From Oenanthe sinensis (taxonomy: Eukaryota > Streptophyta > Magnoliopsida > Apiales > Apiaceae): a stretch of 64,000 bases of DNA. Positions 22,804 to 34,011 of this stretch are shown piece by piece. Numbering within the stretch: position 1 is the stretch's first letter; each line of letters starts with the position of its first letter. The stretch is from NCBI GenBank assembly GCA_028671895.1, contig JAPMAC010000207.1, positions 7,068,001-7,132,000 of the forward strand. The letters run 5' to 3'. A model generated the notes under the pieces. That model saw only the letters and a program-made list of their open reading frames with translations. It did no database searches and was not told where the DNA came from. The position numbers and the translations under genes are program-made.

Positions 22804-25800
22804 TATTTTTTCCCTTTCTTCTTTTCTTTAAGAGCTCCAATATCCAATTGAAGAAAAGCTTTTGTATTTGAGTTTCTTTCCTTGGCAGCCTTTTGTGCAT
22901 CTTCATTTATTTTTCTTGTTTGAGCAATGAACTCATCCAAGTCTCCTTTTTCTACTGCCTCTGTTACTAACTCAGTGCTTCTCCTTAGATCTTCAATTCT
23001 TTTCTTTTCTCTCTCAATCATTGATTCAGTTTCTTTCTCCCTAGAAATTCTCCTAGCTTCAAGATCATCATCAAACTTCTTGTAATCTTTCTTTTTCTGT
23101 TCTAAATTATCTTTTGGAGAATTAGATGACTTAGATTTCTTTGAAGATTGATTGTCCATGTTACTTCTGCTTTTATCTCTTCTGGGTGCAGAACCACCAA
23201 TGCCACTTGACTTATCCATACCAGAACCACCTATTCCACCACTTCCACTGCCTTTGGCGAAGGCCATCGCCACCATCTTCTTTGTATTCTCCCCCTTTTT
23301 GTTATCATCAATTGGAGGGGGTGGTGGAAGTCTGTCAAGAAACCTTTGAAGAATGGAAGCATGAAGATTTTGACCTCTAATAATATCATCCATCTTCTTT
23401 TCTAGAGAACCTACTCGAGTCTCCAAAGATGTAAAATTTTTGGATTCTTTGAAAAGCTTGTCTTTGATGTTATTCATGGTGTTGAATGGTAGCTTTTCAT
23501 CCAATCTCATGTCCATTGCATCCTTGTTAGATGAGATAGAGTCCTTAATCCTCTCCAGTTCCCTCCTTACTCCTGTTACTGTCATCTTTTGAATTTTCAT
23601 TGATTCTCTCATATAGTGAGCAATTCTCCTTTGAGTAGGATCTTCAATTTCTCCTTTCACCATTGTTCTTCTATATTGAGAGAGAATTTCAGTCTCAGCA
23701 GCTTCTAAGGAACCATCAATAGTGCTCATCCATGGCTCTTCATCAGAATCACTCTCCAACTCTTCAGGTGCCATATAACAAGTGTCTGTTGTATTGGCGA
23801 TGCTTTCCTTCAGATTCCTGGTCCTTTGATCTGTATGATCAATGCCCAAGAGTTGTTCTGCATTCCTGTTACTTGAAGTAGCCAACCCTTGATATTGTGG
23901 ATCAGGATGAATGAAATTCTTTGGATCCAATTCACCAGCATCTATTTCCTCTTCAAAGTCCTTAGCAATTCCACTCCCACTAGCTTCAGCATTATTTGCT
24001 CCCCCTATCTCCTTTACTCCTTCTTCTGCCATCATTTCAATTTCCAATTCCTGTGCAAAAAGTAGACTGTTTTTATCACTTTCACTCATCTCTCTATTTT
24101 GCATCAGGATCTCATCCTGGAATCTCACCTCTCCCTCACTCATTTCTTTTGCACCTACTAAGGTGGGGCCCTCAAGTGTTTCACTCTCATTCCTGGAAGA
24201 AATAGGAATGTTTTTACTCACTTCCTCTCCTTTTGCCAGGTTACAATCCTGCCTCTCACTTAACTCACTCAATCCTAAGAGTGTTTGTGCAACATCAATT
24301 GATTGAGCATCAATTGATGTATTGACATTATCAGTTGAAGTGGTGTTTGGGATATCCATCGATTGATGCATACCCATCGATTGATCTTGAGTATCGATCG
24401 ATGGCTTATCAGTCGATGGCTGAATATCAATTGATGAAGGAACATCAATTGATGGAGAAGAAACAGTTGAGATAATTTGTGAAGTTATGTTTGAGATGAT
24501 ATTGGAAATAGAATCCTGAAAATTCTGAGAAGAAGATTCAGGAGAGAGTGTTGGCTTCTCCTTGAAGAACAAAGAAGGAGAATCTGAAAATGTTCGATAA
24601 TCTATCAAAACATTTTCTGAAGAAGTTTGAGATGGGGATAGAAGAATAGAAGAGATAGGAATTGAAAGAGAATGGGGCTGCATCTCATCATTTATATGAG
24701 ATGCATCAAGCAGACTTTGTGAAGGCTCCTCCACAGTTTCCTGTGGTTTTGCAGTGTGTGATTCCCCAAGTGCAAAGGTGACTTTCTTTTCTCTTCTTTT
24801 GTATGGTGTTAGTGATTTGGCTTTTGTGTCCCCAATTTGATTCTGTGCCCCTGGTTGTGGGCTATTTTCAATATTGTCATCCTTTTGAGAGAATGACAAT
24901 AGGGATGTGGTATTTTCCATGTTAACATCCACAGTCTTTTGGGAGACTATGGAGTGGCTAGGTTGAGGTTGCACACCCTCACTCTCCTTATCCTTCTGGG
25001 TTCTTAGATGTTCCCCAGTTCCCTCACCACCTACATCCTCCTCTAATCTATCTACCACACTAGTTGATTTTCTTTTCTTGGTTTTTACAACAGCAGGTTT
25101 TTGAGAACCTGTTGAGGTTGGTTTCTTAGATTTATATTTAGAGATTGGTTGTGTGGCCTGGGTAGGAGGGTTGGGGTCATTACTACCACCCTCCATAGTC
25201 ACAGAAGGCAAAGAAGAATTAGGTTTAGAAGAGTTTAAAGTAGAGATAAATACCTGAACAAAAGGGGGATAGATCAATTCCACATTGCTGTGAAGATTGA
25301 TCCTAACCAAGTCTTTAAAGACCCTTTTGTTTTGAGTCCAGCAATCCAAAATTTCTGTATTCCTGTCAATCTCAATATCCTTGACAAAGTGGTTAATAAT
25401 AATCATAATAAATCTTGCATAATAAATATGATTAGATCTATTTATTTTATTCCCCAATTTGGCAGATATTTCATTGAGTAACAGGCTTCCTAAATTATGA
25501 TATCTATCATATAAAATGATATACCCTACTTGTTGCATACTAGTTGTTATTGCATCAAAATTACTAACCTTACCAGAAAAACACTTTATTAAAGCATCAA
25601 AGAAATATGACCATTCTTTTCTTAGATTCTTTCTAACAATACTACCTAGACTAGCATCAGGAGCAGTATAGTTGATTTCCCTAAACATGTTTCTAATATC
25701 TGTGTCAGTTGGTGCATTTTCGGTATTATTTGCAGGAATATTTAAACACTCACCCAAGACCACAGTGGTTAGAATATACCTTTGTCCTTTGCATTCAAAG

Positions 25801-26027
25801 GAGATTGTAGAAAAATCATCTGCTACTTCTGCTGTTGTCCAGAATTCTTCAACTAGATTGCACACTATTTTTGGTGCTTCTGAGAGGGCATTTGCAATTT
25901 TCGAACTCCTTAGAAATTCCATTAGGGGATGAAATTCTGTTGGGGCTTCCTCCACCATAGTGCAAGCAACGAAGTTGTTGAGCTCATAGTAGAATCCAGA
26001 TTGTGAGACTTTCTTTGAAGATGCCAT
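22803..26027 (-). CDS. Long third frame of element A (env-position, Transposase_32-like N-terminus)
   Basis: One open frame of 1074 codons, starting with ATG at 26027 after a 0.8-kb spacer downstream of pol. This is where Sireviruses carry an env-like or extra gene. Residues 1-200 resemble the widespread plant transposon protein domain found in such frames (NNFVACTMVEEAP, HPLMEFLRSS, LRKEWSYFFDALIKCF). The same domain opens the equivalent frame of D. Residues about 270-480 are Ser/Thr/Lys-rich. About 520-590 hold repeated S-I-D, S-T-D and S-M-D triplets. After about residue 780 the sequence is charged and coiled-coil-like, with LPPPPPIDDNKKGE near 23300 and a Gly-rich stretch. I see no signal peptide or membrane segment, so an envelope role is not supported. 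Function unknown. Confidence 0.75.
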   Translation of the reverse strand: MASSKKVSQSGFYYELNNFVACTMVEEAPTEFHPLMEFLRSSKIANALSEAPKIVCNLVEEFWTTAEVADDFSTISFECKGQRYILTTVVLGECLNIPANNTENAPTDTDIRNMFREINYTAPDASLGSIVRKNLRKEWSYFFDALIKCFSGKVSNFDAITTSMQQVGYIILYDRYHNLGSLLLNEISAKLGNKINRSNHIYYARFIMIIINHFVKDIEIDRNTEILDCWTQNKRVFKDLVRINLHSNVELIYPPFVQVFISTLNSSKPNSSLPSVTMEGGSNDPNPPTQATQPISKYKSKKPTSTGSQKPAVVKTKKRKSTSVVDRLEEDVGGEGTGEHLRTQKDKESEGVQPQPSHSIVSQKTVDVNMENTTSLLSFSQKDDNIENSPQPGAQNQIGDTKAKSLTPYKRREKKVTFALGESHTAKPQETVEEPSQSLLDASHINDEMQPHSLSIPISSILLSPSQTSSENVLIDYRTFSDSPSLFFKEKPTLSPESSSQNFQDSISNIISNITSQIISTVSSPSIDVPSSIDIQPSTDKPSIDTQDQSMGMHQSMDIPNTTSTDNVNTSIDAQSIDVAQTLLGLSELSERQDCNLAKGEEVSKNIPISSRNESETLEGPTLVGAKEMSEGEVRFQDEILMQNREMSESDKNSLLFAQELEIEMMAEEGVKEIGGANNAEASGSGIAKDFEEEIDAGELDPKNFIHPDPQYQGLATSSNRNAEQLLGIDHTDQRTRNLKESIANTTDTCYMAPEELESDSDEEPWMSTIDGSLEAAETEILSQYRRTMVKGEIEDPTQRRIAHYMRESMKIQKMTVTGVRRELERIKDSISSNKDAMDMRLDEKLPFNTMNNIKDKLFKESKNFTSLETRVGSLEKKMDDIIRGQNLHASILQRFLDRLPPPPPIDDNKKGENTKKMVAMAFAKGSGSGGIGGSGMDKSSGIGGSAPRRDKSRSNMDNQSSKKSKSSNSPKDNLEQKKKDYKKFDDDLEARRISREKETESMIEREKKRIEDLRRSTELVTEAVEKGDLDEFIAQTRKINEDAQKAAKERNSNTKAFLQLDIGALKEKKKGKK
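23285..23312 (-). other. Internal polypurine-tract copy within the third frame of A
   Basis: On the minus strand, AACAAAAAGGGGGAGAATAC encodes the DNKKGE run and repeats the core of the real tract at the LTR. Extra tracts are a known Sirevirus trait. D has the same sequence at about 57772-57790. Confidence 0.6.
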
Positions 26028-26720
26028 TATCGTGTTTGAAGATTTATAATTGAATTAACTGGCAAACTTGTTAGTAATTATAACAGAAATAATAAATAGA
26101 CAGTAGTAGATTAGGGTTCTTAGCAAGAGATAGATACAGAGTAAGTTCGAAGATTGAGAAAGAGAAAGAGATAGAAAAATCGATAGTAAAAATGCAAGTA
26201 AGAATTAAAAGAAGTTTTAATCTCACTATTTATATTTACTGATTTCCCAACCAATTTCTTACTCAAAATAGAACTAAATCGACCGTTGGAAGAGTATTGA
26301 TAATTAAAAGTTACCAATTTTGGCAATCGATTGTTATACATACAGGAATGTACGTTTTAATCAATTGATAAAATAAGTAATCAACGGCTAGATTTTTATA
26401 CAGGTCGATTGATGACATGGACCCCTTTAAATTCTAGGTCATCGATTGATAAAATTGCTTATCCATCGACAGGTACAATTATCCATCGATAGACAAATAT
26501 ATCATCGATTGATATATCTATCTGTCGATAGTTACCCCTATCCATCGATAAACAAATATATCATCAATTGATATATTTATCTGTCGACAGCTCCATTAAT
26601 ATCCATTGATATGTAAAATATTTATCAGTTGATTATTGAAGAATCAATAATTTAACATAGTCAATGGCTACATGTATTATAAATACATAACTTGTCAGAC
26701 ATTTAAAGGATTAGATATAA
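26028..26720 (-). other. Spacer between pol and third frame of A, rich in ATCAATTGAT-like sites
   Basis: Non-coding in element sense. About 13 sites of the LTR motif lie at 26360-26640 (for example CATCGATTGATA and TATCCATCGATA). A promoter or splice acceptor for the downstream frame would be expected here; a pyrimidine-rich region near 26150-26200 (minus sense) is the only candidate I see. Confidence 0.6.
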
Positions 26721-29700
26721 TTAAGCATACCTAAATCATAGACCAATCTATTGAAGGTAGATTCATCTAATGGTTTGGTAAAAATGTCTGCAAGTTGTCT
26801 TTCACTAGGGACAAAATGTAATTCAACTATACCATTCATTACATGTTCTTGGTTCTGGAATGTTGTACAGGATTTTCTGTTATAGCAATGGCACTTGTAT
26901 TATCACAGAAAATAGGAATCTTGTTCAAGTTGAACCCATAGTCAAGTAGTTGATTCCTCATCCATAATATTTGTGCACAGCAACTTCCAGCTGCAATGTA
27001 TTCAGCCTCTGCAGTAGATGTAGACACTGAATTCTGCTTCTTGCTAAACCATGAAACAAGCTTATTTCCTAGAAATTGACAGGAACCTGTTGTGCTTTTT
27101 CTGTCAATTCTGCAACCTGCATAATCTGCATCTGAATAACCAATTAGATCAAATCCAGAATCTCTAGGATACCAAATTCCAAGATTTGGAGTTCCTTGTA
27201 GATATCTGAATATTCTTTTTATTGCAATCAAATGAGATTCTCTAGGATCAGCTTGAAACCTAGCACAAAGACATGTAGCAAACATTATGTCTGGCCTACT
27301 TGCAGTTAAATAAAGTAATGAGCCAACCATACCTCTATAACTTGAAATGTCCACTTCTGCTTCCTTAGTGTTTAATTCAAGTTTAGTTGCAGTGGCCATG
27401 GGAGTTTTAGCAGAAGAACATTCACTTAAATCAAATCTCTTTAATAAATCAGAAATATATTTGGTTTGATTTATGAAAATACCATTTTTAACTTGTTTGA
27501 TTTGCAAGCCAAGAAAGTAGGTTAGTTCTCCCATCATGCTCATTTCATATTTACTCTGCATCAACTTAGCAAACTTTTTACAAAGTTTTTCATTAGTTGA
27601 GCCAAAAATAATGTCATCTACATAGATTTGAACAAGAATCATAGAGCCATTTACATTTCTATGAAAGAGAGTTTTATCAACAGTACCTCTTTTGAAGTGA
27701 TTCTCAATCAAGAATTTAGACAATGTGTCATACCAGGCTCTAGGTGCTTGCTTCAATCCATAAAGTGCCTTGAGAAGATAGTATACAAATCCAGGATGAA
27801 TAGGATCAATAAAACCAGGAGGTTGTTCTACATAAACTTCTTCTTCTAGTTCTCCATTGAGAAAAGCACTTTTCACATCCATCTGATACACCTTGAAATT
27901 TGCATAAGCAGCATGTGCTAGAAAGATTCTGATTGCTTCCAATCTTGCAACTGGTGCAAAAGTTTCATCAAAATCTATGCCTTCTTCTTGTGAATAGCCC
28001 TTTGCCACTAATCTTGCTTTATTTCTTGTCACTGTACCAGATTCATCCATTTTGTTTCTGAACACCCATTTTGTACCAATGATAGACTTGTTCTTTGGTT
28101 TGGGCACCAGCTTCCATACCTTGTTTCTTTCAAATTGATTCAACTCTTCTTGCATAGCAATTATCCAATCAGGATCATTCAAGGCTTCTTCAATCCTTTT
28201 TGGTTCTTCTTGAGACAGGAAGCTACTATACAAGCATTCATTTTGAGTTGCACTTCTAATTTTGACACCATCATTTGCATCTCCAATTATTAATTCAAAG
28301 GGATGGCTGTTTGTCCATTTCCTTTGTGATGGTAAATTTGTCCTTGAAGATGATGCTTCATGATCATTGGAAGTGTTATGATCATTGTGATGTGATTGAC
28401 TATTTGAGAACCCTCCCCCTGAGATGGACACTCTACTTGTAGATTGTTGAGCAGAGTTGATATCCATCGAATGATTATCAATTGATTGATGATTGTCAAC
28501 TGATAAGTTATCTGTTGATGCATTGACATCAATTGATGGGAGGATTCTAGGTACTTGAACTCTTGTTATTTCCACATCATCATCACTATCTTCAATATTA
28601 CTTGTGGATTCATTTTCAAAATGCAATAGATCATGAAATCCTTCATCAAACAACCCTTGAATTTTCTTGTCATCAAAAACTACATGCATAGATTCCATAA
28701 CACTGTGTAATCTAAGATTGTAGACTCTGTATGCTTTGGTTGTTATTCCATATCCAACAAATATAGCTTCATCAGCTTTGGCTTCAAATTTTCCTAGATT
28801 TTCACCTTGATTTCTCAGTACAAAGCATTTGCAGCCAAAGACATGAAGAAAGTTAACTGTTGGCTTCTTGTCTTTCTTTATCAATTGATATGGAGTTTTG
28901 CCTTGAGGTTTATTGATCATGGAAATATTTTAAATGTAACAAGCAGTATTAATTGCTTCTGCCCAGAAGTATGTAGGAAGTTTTGCCTCTTCTAACATAG
29001 TTCTAGCAACTTCAATCAAGGTCCTATTTTTTCTTTCAACTACTCCATTTTGCTGTGGAGTTCTTGGAGCAGAGAAATGATGAGTGATACCTTTTTCTTC
29101 ACAGAATTCTCTCATGGTTGAATTCTTGAATTCAGTACCATTGTCACTTCTAAGTTTCTTGACCTTCCATTCAGTGCCATTGTCAACATTCTTCACATGA
29201 TTGATAATTAATTTGCTTGCTTCATCCTTAGAATGTAAGAAATATACCCATGAAAATCTTGTGAAGTCATCCACAATTACTAGGGCATATTTCTTTTTGG
29301 CAATTGACATGATGTTGACTGGACCAAATAAATCCATGTGCAATAATTCCAGAGGCTTATCAATTGATGATTCAGACTTTGACTTGAATGATGCTTTTCT
29401 TTGTTTTCCCTTTTGACATGCATCACATAGTCCATCCTTGGTGAATTCCATCTGTGGAATGCCTCTAACCAGATTCTTTCTAATCAATAAATTCATGGCT
29501 TTGAAATTCAAATGGGCTAGTTTCTTGTGCCAAGTCCAACTTTCTTCTGTATTGGCTTTGCTAAGTAGACATGTCATTGAATTTGCCTTTACAGAGTGAA
29601 AATCAGCCACATAGACATTCCCTTTTCTTTCTCCAGTTAAGAGAATTTCACCAGATTCTTTGTTGGCTATGATGCATGATTCAGTTGTAAACCACACACC

Positions 29701-29961
29701 ATTACCATTATCACACAGTTGACTAATACTGAGCAAATTGTGCTTCAATCCATCAACTAGTGCTACAGTTTCAATGATAACATTTTCTTTTGTAATTGAG
29801 CCATATCCCAGAGTAAAACCTTTGCTGTTATCTCCAAAAGTAACTCCTGGGCTAGCTTTTTCCACAAACTTTGTGAGCAGGGACAAATCTCCAGTCATGT
29901 TCCTTGAACATCCACTATCCAAATACCAGAGATTTTTCTTCCTGTTTCCCTGCACACACAT
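26720..29961 (-). pseudogene. Element A pol: protease, integrase, RT, RNase H; two lesions
   Basis: From 29961 the frame gives the protease active site in WYLDSGCS, the pre-integrase region (HLNF ... CDACQKGK), and the integrase core with DLFGP, RSDNGTEF and VVERKNRTL (D, D, E). A TAA at 28930-28932 replaces a Gln codon kept in D. From 28920, 693 codons cover the integrase C-terminus, a variable linker with SID/STD/SMD repeats (residues about 129-152), RT with YVDD near residue 433, and RNase H (YSDADY near 597, STAEAEY near 640, FCDN near 672). At about 26845 a 31-bp deletion relative to D removes the KHIDIRYH segment with the last RNase H acidic residue and causes a stop. The rest of the C-terminus is readable to about 26720 in another frame. 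Confidence 0.85.
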
Positions 29962-29985
29962 AAAACAATCAAGTTGCTTTTGGTA
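29955..29985 (-). promoter_or_regulatory. Gag-pol junction: stop, frame change and splice-acceptor-like sequence
   Basis: After WVPKAT comes ACTTGATTGTTTTATGTGTG, then TGCAGGG, and pol opens in another frame. The same layout (ACTTGATT, T-rich, TGCAGGG) occurs in B near 35140 and D near 51195. In B and D pol is in the -1 frame relative to gag; A has lost one base there. The element could use a frameshift or a spliced RNA; both are inference. Confidence 0.45.
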
Positions 29986-32422
29986 CCCAAGTTGCCTTGG
30001 GTCCTCTTTTATTAGTTGCAGCTTGAGCCCCTGTTGTCAACTTAGGTTCCTTTTGTTTTGGTGGGTTTAAATCCACTTTATCTTTGGGAGTTGACTTTTG
30101 GGGCTTTGACACCTTAGAACTCATGGCATAATTTCCATGGATTTCATCATTTACATTAGGCATGTTCCATGGCATACCAGGCATGTTCATATTAGGATAT
30201 GCAAAGAAGGGATTATACATGTATGGAACTTGTGCATAAGGCATATGAACATTAGGTGCAACCAAATTAGAAGACATGGCATTCATGAGCATAGGATTGG
30301 TAAACATGGCATTTGCAGTCATGGCATGTATATTTAAATCATTTGCAGATATAGAATTCTTTTCACTTTTGCATTGCATGGACAAATGATTTACACTACC
30401 ACATTTAGCACATACCTTTCTAGGTGCATACATATCAGGAGTGTAATTATTGTGCTTATTTATGCCTACTTTACCATTCCTATTCTTTTTCTTTTTCTCA
30501 GACTTAGATAGAGAAATTTCCACAGGTGCTATCTTTTCTAATTTTTCTTTTAATTGTTTCTTGGATAAGCTACCTATGTTGATCTTCTCATTCTTAGTCT
30601 CAACTTGATTCTTTGTTTCCTTAATGAACTTAATAGGAGTGCTAAATTTGTTCTTTTTATTAGCCATTGATGATTTACTTGTCGATGGATGCTTATCGAT
30701 TGATTCAGCATCAATCGATTGATAATCCTTATCAGTTGATGAAGGATTACCAGTCGATTGATCTTTATCCATTGAAGTATCAGCCAATGACTTGCCTATT
30801 GATTTGGGGAGTTCTCCTAGAGTATCTACACCCTGAACATCAATAATTTGTTTGGCAGTTTTAGCAGACCTATTCCATTTGCTAATGGTTTCAATTTCTT
30901 CAGCTAATTGTTCTTTCAACAATTCTTCTCTTTTCAAACTGTTTACTAGTTCATTCCTAGCATCCTTTCTTTCCTGCTTAAATCTTTCTAAACAAACAAG
31001 TTCATTTTCAAGAAACATATTTCTCTCAGTTAAGGCATCAATGGTGTTCTTTAACTTGAGATTTTCTTTGTTTAGAGATTTTAGAGTGACATGCAAATTG
31101 TACAGTTCATTAGACATTTCATTAATAGTACTATTGCATTCCTCAGATGTAAGCTCGGAAAAGTTGGTAGCTAGTACCTGATTAGATGCTGAACTAGCTT
31201 CTTCATCTTCATGATTTGCCATTAATGCAAGATTGACATATTCTTCAGAATCACTATCCTCAGCAGCCCAGTCCTTCTCCTCAGTTACAAAAGCCTTTTC
31301 TTTTTGTTTTAAAAGGTCAAAGTATTTCTTCTTATAATCAATACCCTCATATGACTTTGCCTTTTCTTGTTTTGGCTTCCTGCACTCACTTGAGAAATGA
31401 CCAGCCAATCCACAGTTAAAGCATTTGAATTTAGATCTTTCAACCAGATTTTTATTTTAATTATTGTTTCTAAACTGGGATCCAGGCCTTTGAGCATATG
31501 GATTCTTCTTGAATTTTAGCTTTGAAAATTTCCTTGTCAGAAATGCAAGGTGCTCATCAATCTCATTCAAATCATCCTGAGAGCATGTTTCATTTTCTTC
31601 ACACTTGCTCTTTCCTTTTCTCTTGAATGATTCTTCAACAGCATCACCAGCCATCATGACTGACTCTTCTTCATACCCATTTTCCTTCTTCTCTTCATTT
31701 CCCTTGACTACTAAAGCCACAGTTTTCTCTTTTCTTTGATTCTTCTCAATCTCTTCATCTTGTTGGATTTCCAACTCATATGTCTTGAGAATACCATAAA
31801 GTTTCTCCAGTGTAAAATCCTTGAAGTCCTGAGATTGTCTAATGGAAACAGTCATTGGTTTCCATTCTTTTGGAAGAGATCTAAGAAATTTTAGATTTGT
31901 ATCCTCAGTTGCATAAACCCTACCATATAGCTTCAATCCATTTAACAACTTCTGAAATCTGCTATAGGTGTCATTGATAGATTCTCCACTCTTGAAATGG
32001 AATGATTCATATTTTTGAATCAAGAGTTGCATCTTGTTTTTCCTTACTTGTTCAGTTCCTTCACACAGAGTTTGAAGTGTATCCCATACTTCTTTTGATG
32101 AAGTACAATTTATTACATTGTCAAACATATCTTTATCTAGACCATTAAACAGAATGTTCATGGCCTTCTTGTCTTTGAGTACTTCTTTTTCATCCTCTTC
32201 TGTGAACTCAGAAATAAGTTTTGGAACATGTCTGTCAAGTGCAGGAGTTCCATCAGGGTTTACACCTGTGACTAGCTTCATGGGAACATGAGGACCTTTT
32301 TCTATGCAGTTAACATAAGAAGGGTCGAGAGAAAGAAGATGCAGATGCATTTTGACCTTCCATGGAAAATATTCATCTTTCTCTAAAACTGGAATTTTCA
32401 CACCTGAATCTCTTTGACCCAT
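29969..32422 (-). pseudogene. Element A gag with one in-frame stop
   Basis: Starts with ATG at 32422, 41 bases after the primer site. The first 321 codons are a UBN2-type copia gag (KEVWDTL, GTEQVRKNKMQLL, FTLEKLYGILKTYELEIQ). A TAA at 31457-31459 interrupts the frame, which then continues unchanged for about 490 codons to 29969. The continuation holds two zinc knuckles of C-X2-C-X4-H-X4-C type, CFNCGLAGHFSSEC and CAKCGSVNHLSMQC, plus a coiled-coil-like middle and a cluster of S-X-D triplets at about 30670-30790. It ends WVPKAT and TGA. Two zinc knuckles and the long C-terminal part fit Sirevirus Gag. Apart from the TAA it looks intact; readthrough rather than damage is possible but unproven. 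Confidence 0.85.
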
Positions 32423-32463
32423 ATTGACTGTTCTTGATCTTTAAACTTTCTGTATGTTGAAAG

Positions 32464-32478
32464 CCTGTTCTGATACCA
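32464..32478 (-). other. Primer-binding site of element A
   Basis: Minus strand TGGTATCAGAACAGG, two bases after the LTR end, close to the TGGTATCAGAGC complement of initiator tRNA-Met used by most plant copia elements. Confidence 0.9.
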
Positions 32479-32480
32479 AT

Positions 32481-33719
32481 TGTTATTCCTTAGAACAATG
32501 TCAATATTTGTAGAAGGGGGGGTTGAATACAAATATTAAAACTTTTTGTGTGTTCTAATATTTGTTCTTGATGATCGAAAGAATAAGAGAATAAGTTCGA
32601 ACAAATTAATGCTGAAAAATAAAACTGAACAAAGAGATTTAAAATTATTGATGGATTGGTTTTTCCATCAATATATATTTTTGCTCAATGCTCCTAGGTT
32701 AGAAGAAACCTAGCTGCATTTACAAGATTAGAAAACAAATCAACTGTTCTTACAAATGTGCTCTCAAGCTTGAACAGTTGATTAAGAAATATGTCTAACT
32801 TGTGTGTTTTCTAATAATGCTTCCACGCTTGTTTATATCACACAAGTATGTTTTTACAATTCCTAGAAAGAATAAAAACATTTAATCTATTCTAGAATTG
32901 CTTTTTATCTGTCTTTTCTGTCTGCCTTTTTATATCTTTAGAAAGTTTTTACGGCTTTGGAAAAGACAGTTTCTTTTTGAGTCTTCACAGTCTGTGCAGA
33001 CTGTCTTCCATAGGTGTGCTTTTGTCTGTCAACTTGTCCACTTGTGTTGTCACAATCAACTGATATTTTATTGTTAAGCATATCGATCGATCCTTCCTTG
33101 TATTCATCAACTGATATTCTTCTTCGATTGATAAATGATGACTTATCAGTTGATGACTTCTCGATCGATAAATGATGACTTCTCGATCGGTATATGATGA
33201 CTTCTCGATAGTTATATGATGACTTCTCGATTGGTGACTTATCGATCGATAGATGATGACTTCTCGATTGATGACTTATCGATCGATAGATTAATCGATG
33301 GGTCTTCATATCAGTTGATGGTCTTCAACCTTTGACTTGACTTTACATCAATTGATCCTCTATCCGTTGATGCCTCCATATCAGTTGATCATACTTCATT
33401 TGTACAATTTCCCTGTCTTCAAATAATTACAATTTGACAGCCTAAAATATACATCAGTTGATAACCAACATCAATCGACTCTAGTATCAGTCGATAGAAA
33501 ATTATCAGTCGACTTAAAGCCATATCAATTGAGATAGACTAAGTACACCTATGCTACAATCCAAATTATCAGTTGATTCAAATAAACACTTCAACTGATA
33601 AATGGTTTCCTGATCAATTGATATTTATAACTTTCATATCAATTGATCAGTTACAACAAATAAAATTTCTATGATTCTAAGATTAATGTTATCATCAAAT
33701 CTCATGTAGATTCCTAACA
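32481..33719 (-). repeat. 5' LTR of element A (1239 bp)
   Basis: Nearly identical to 20962-22202. I count seven substitutions and 7 versus 9 Gs in the homopolymer. The motif array is at about 33056-33657. Confidence 0.93.
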
Positions 33720-34011
33720 CTAAGGCATGTATTTTCCGTATAAAATCTTTTTGTTAACACCATTGAAAACTAGAGTGAAAATTGATTCGGGACAATTACT
33801 TGAATTATCTCTCAGATTTTATGGGTATATCTTCTCTAAACCCTTAGGAGACCCCACTCTTCTTGTAGAGATCATTTATGAGTTTAAAGGGATTGGTAAA
33901 CCTAAAATTACCTGTAACGCCTACGACAAGGAGCCTAGGAATTTTCTCAGTTTGCTTTTTTTAATGGATAATTTTACTCGAGGACGAGAAAAAGATAGGT
34001 ATGGGGGCATT
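33720..34011 (+). other. Athila 3' end with polypurine tract, right of element A
   Basis: Resumes the Athila element after the CTAAG duplication (33720-33724). It contains a 95-codon open stretch of no recognised family, then TTTTACTCGAGGACGAG and the tract AAAAAGATAGGTATGGGGGC, a common ending of Athila/Tat elements, directly before the LTR start. Confidence 0.7.

Larger units (their letters stand above)
20962..33719 (-). mobile_element. Element A: complete SIRE-like Ty1/copia retrotransposon, 12.8 kb
   Basis: Two near-identical LTRs (20962-22202 and 32481-33719) bound the element, with a perfect 5-bp target duplication CTAAG. It reads on the minus strand in this order: LTR, primer site matching initiator tRNA-Met, gag, pol with integrase before RT (copia order), a long extra frame, polypurine tract, LTR. 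Size, tRNA-Met primer, GGGGGAGA tract and the extra frame point to the Sirevirus lineage. I count seven substitutions and a 2-bp G-run difference between the LTRs, so the insertion is recent. Gag and pol nonetheless carry stops and a deletion, listed separately, so this copy probably cannot move alone. It is nested in the Athila element. Confidence 0.93.

Noticed and set aside
23141..25932. Plus-strand open frames opposite the third frame of A
   Set aside because: Low-complexity mirror of the coding strand, with no homology; the minus strand has the much longer frame with a recognisable domain.
22803..26027. True viral envelope gene
   Set aside because: Position suggests the env-like label, but there is no signal peptide, transmembrane helix or cleavage site in the translation.
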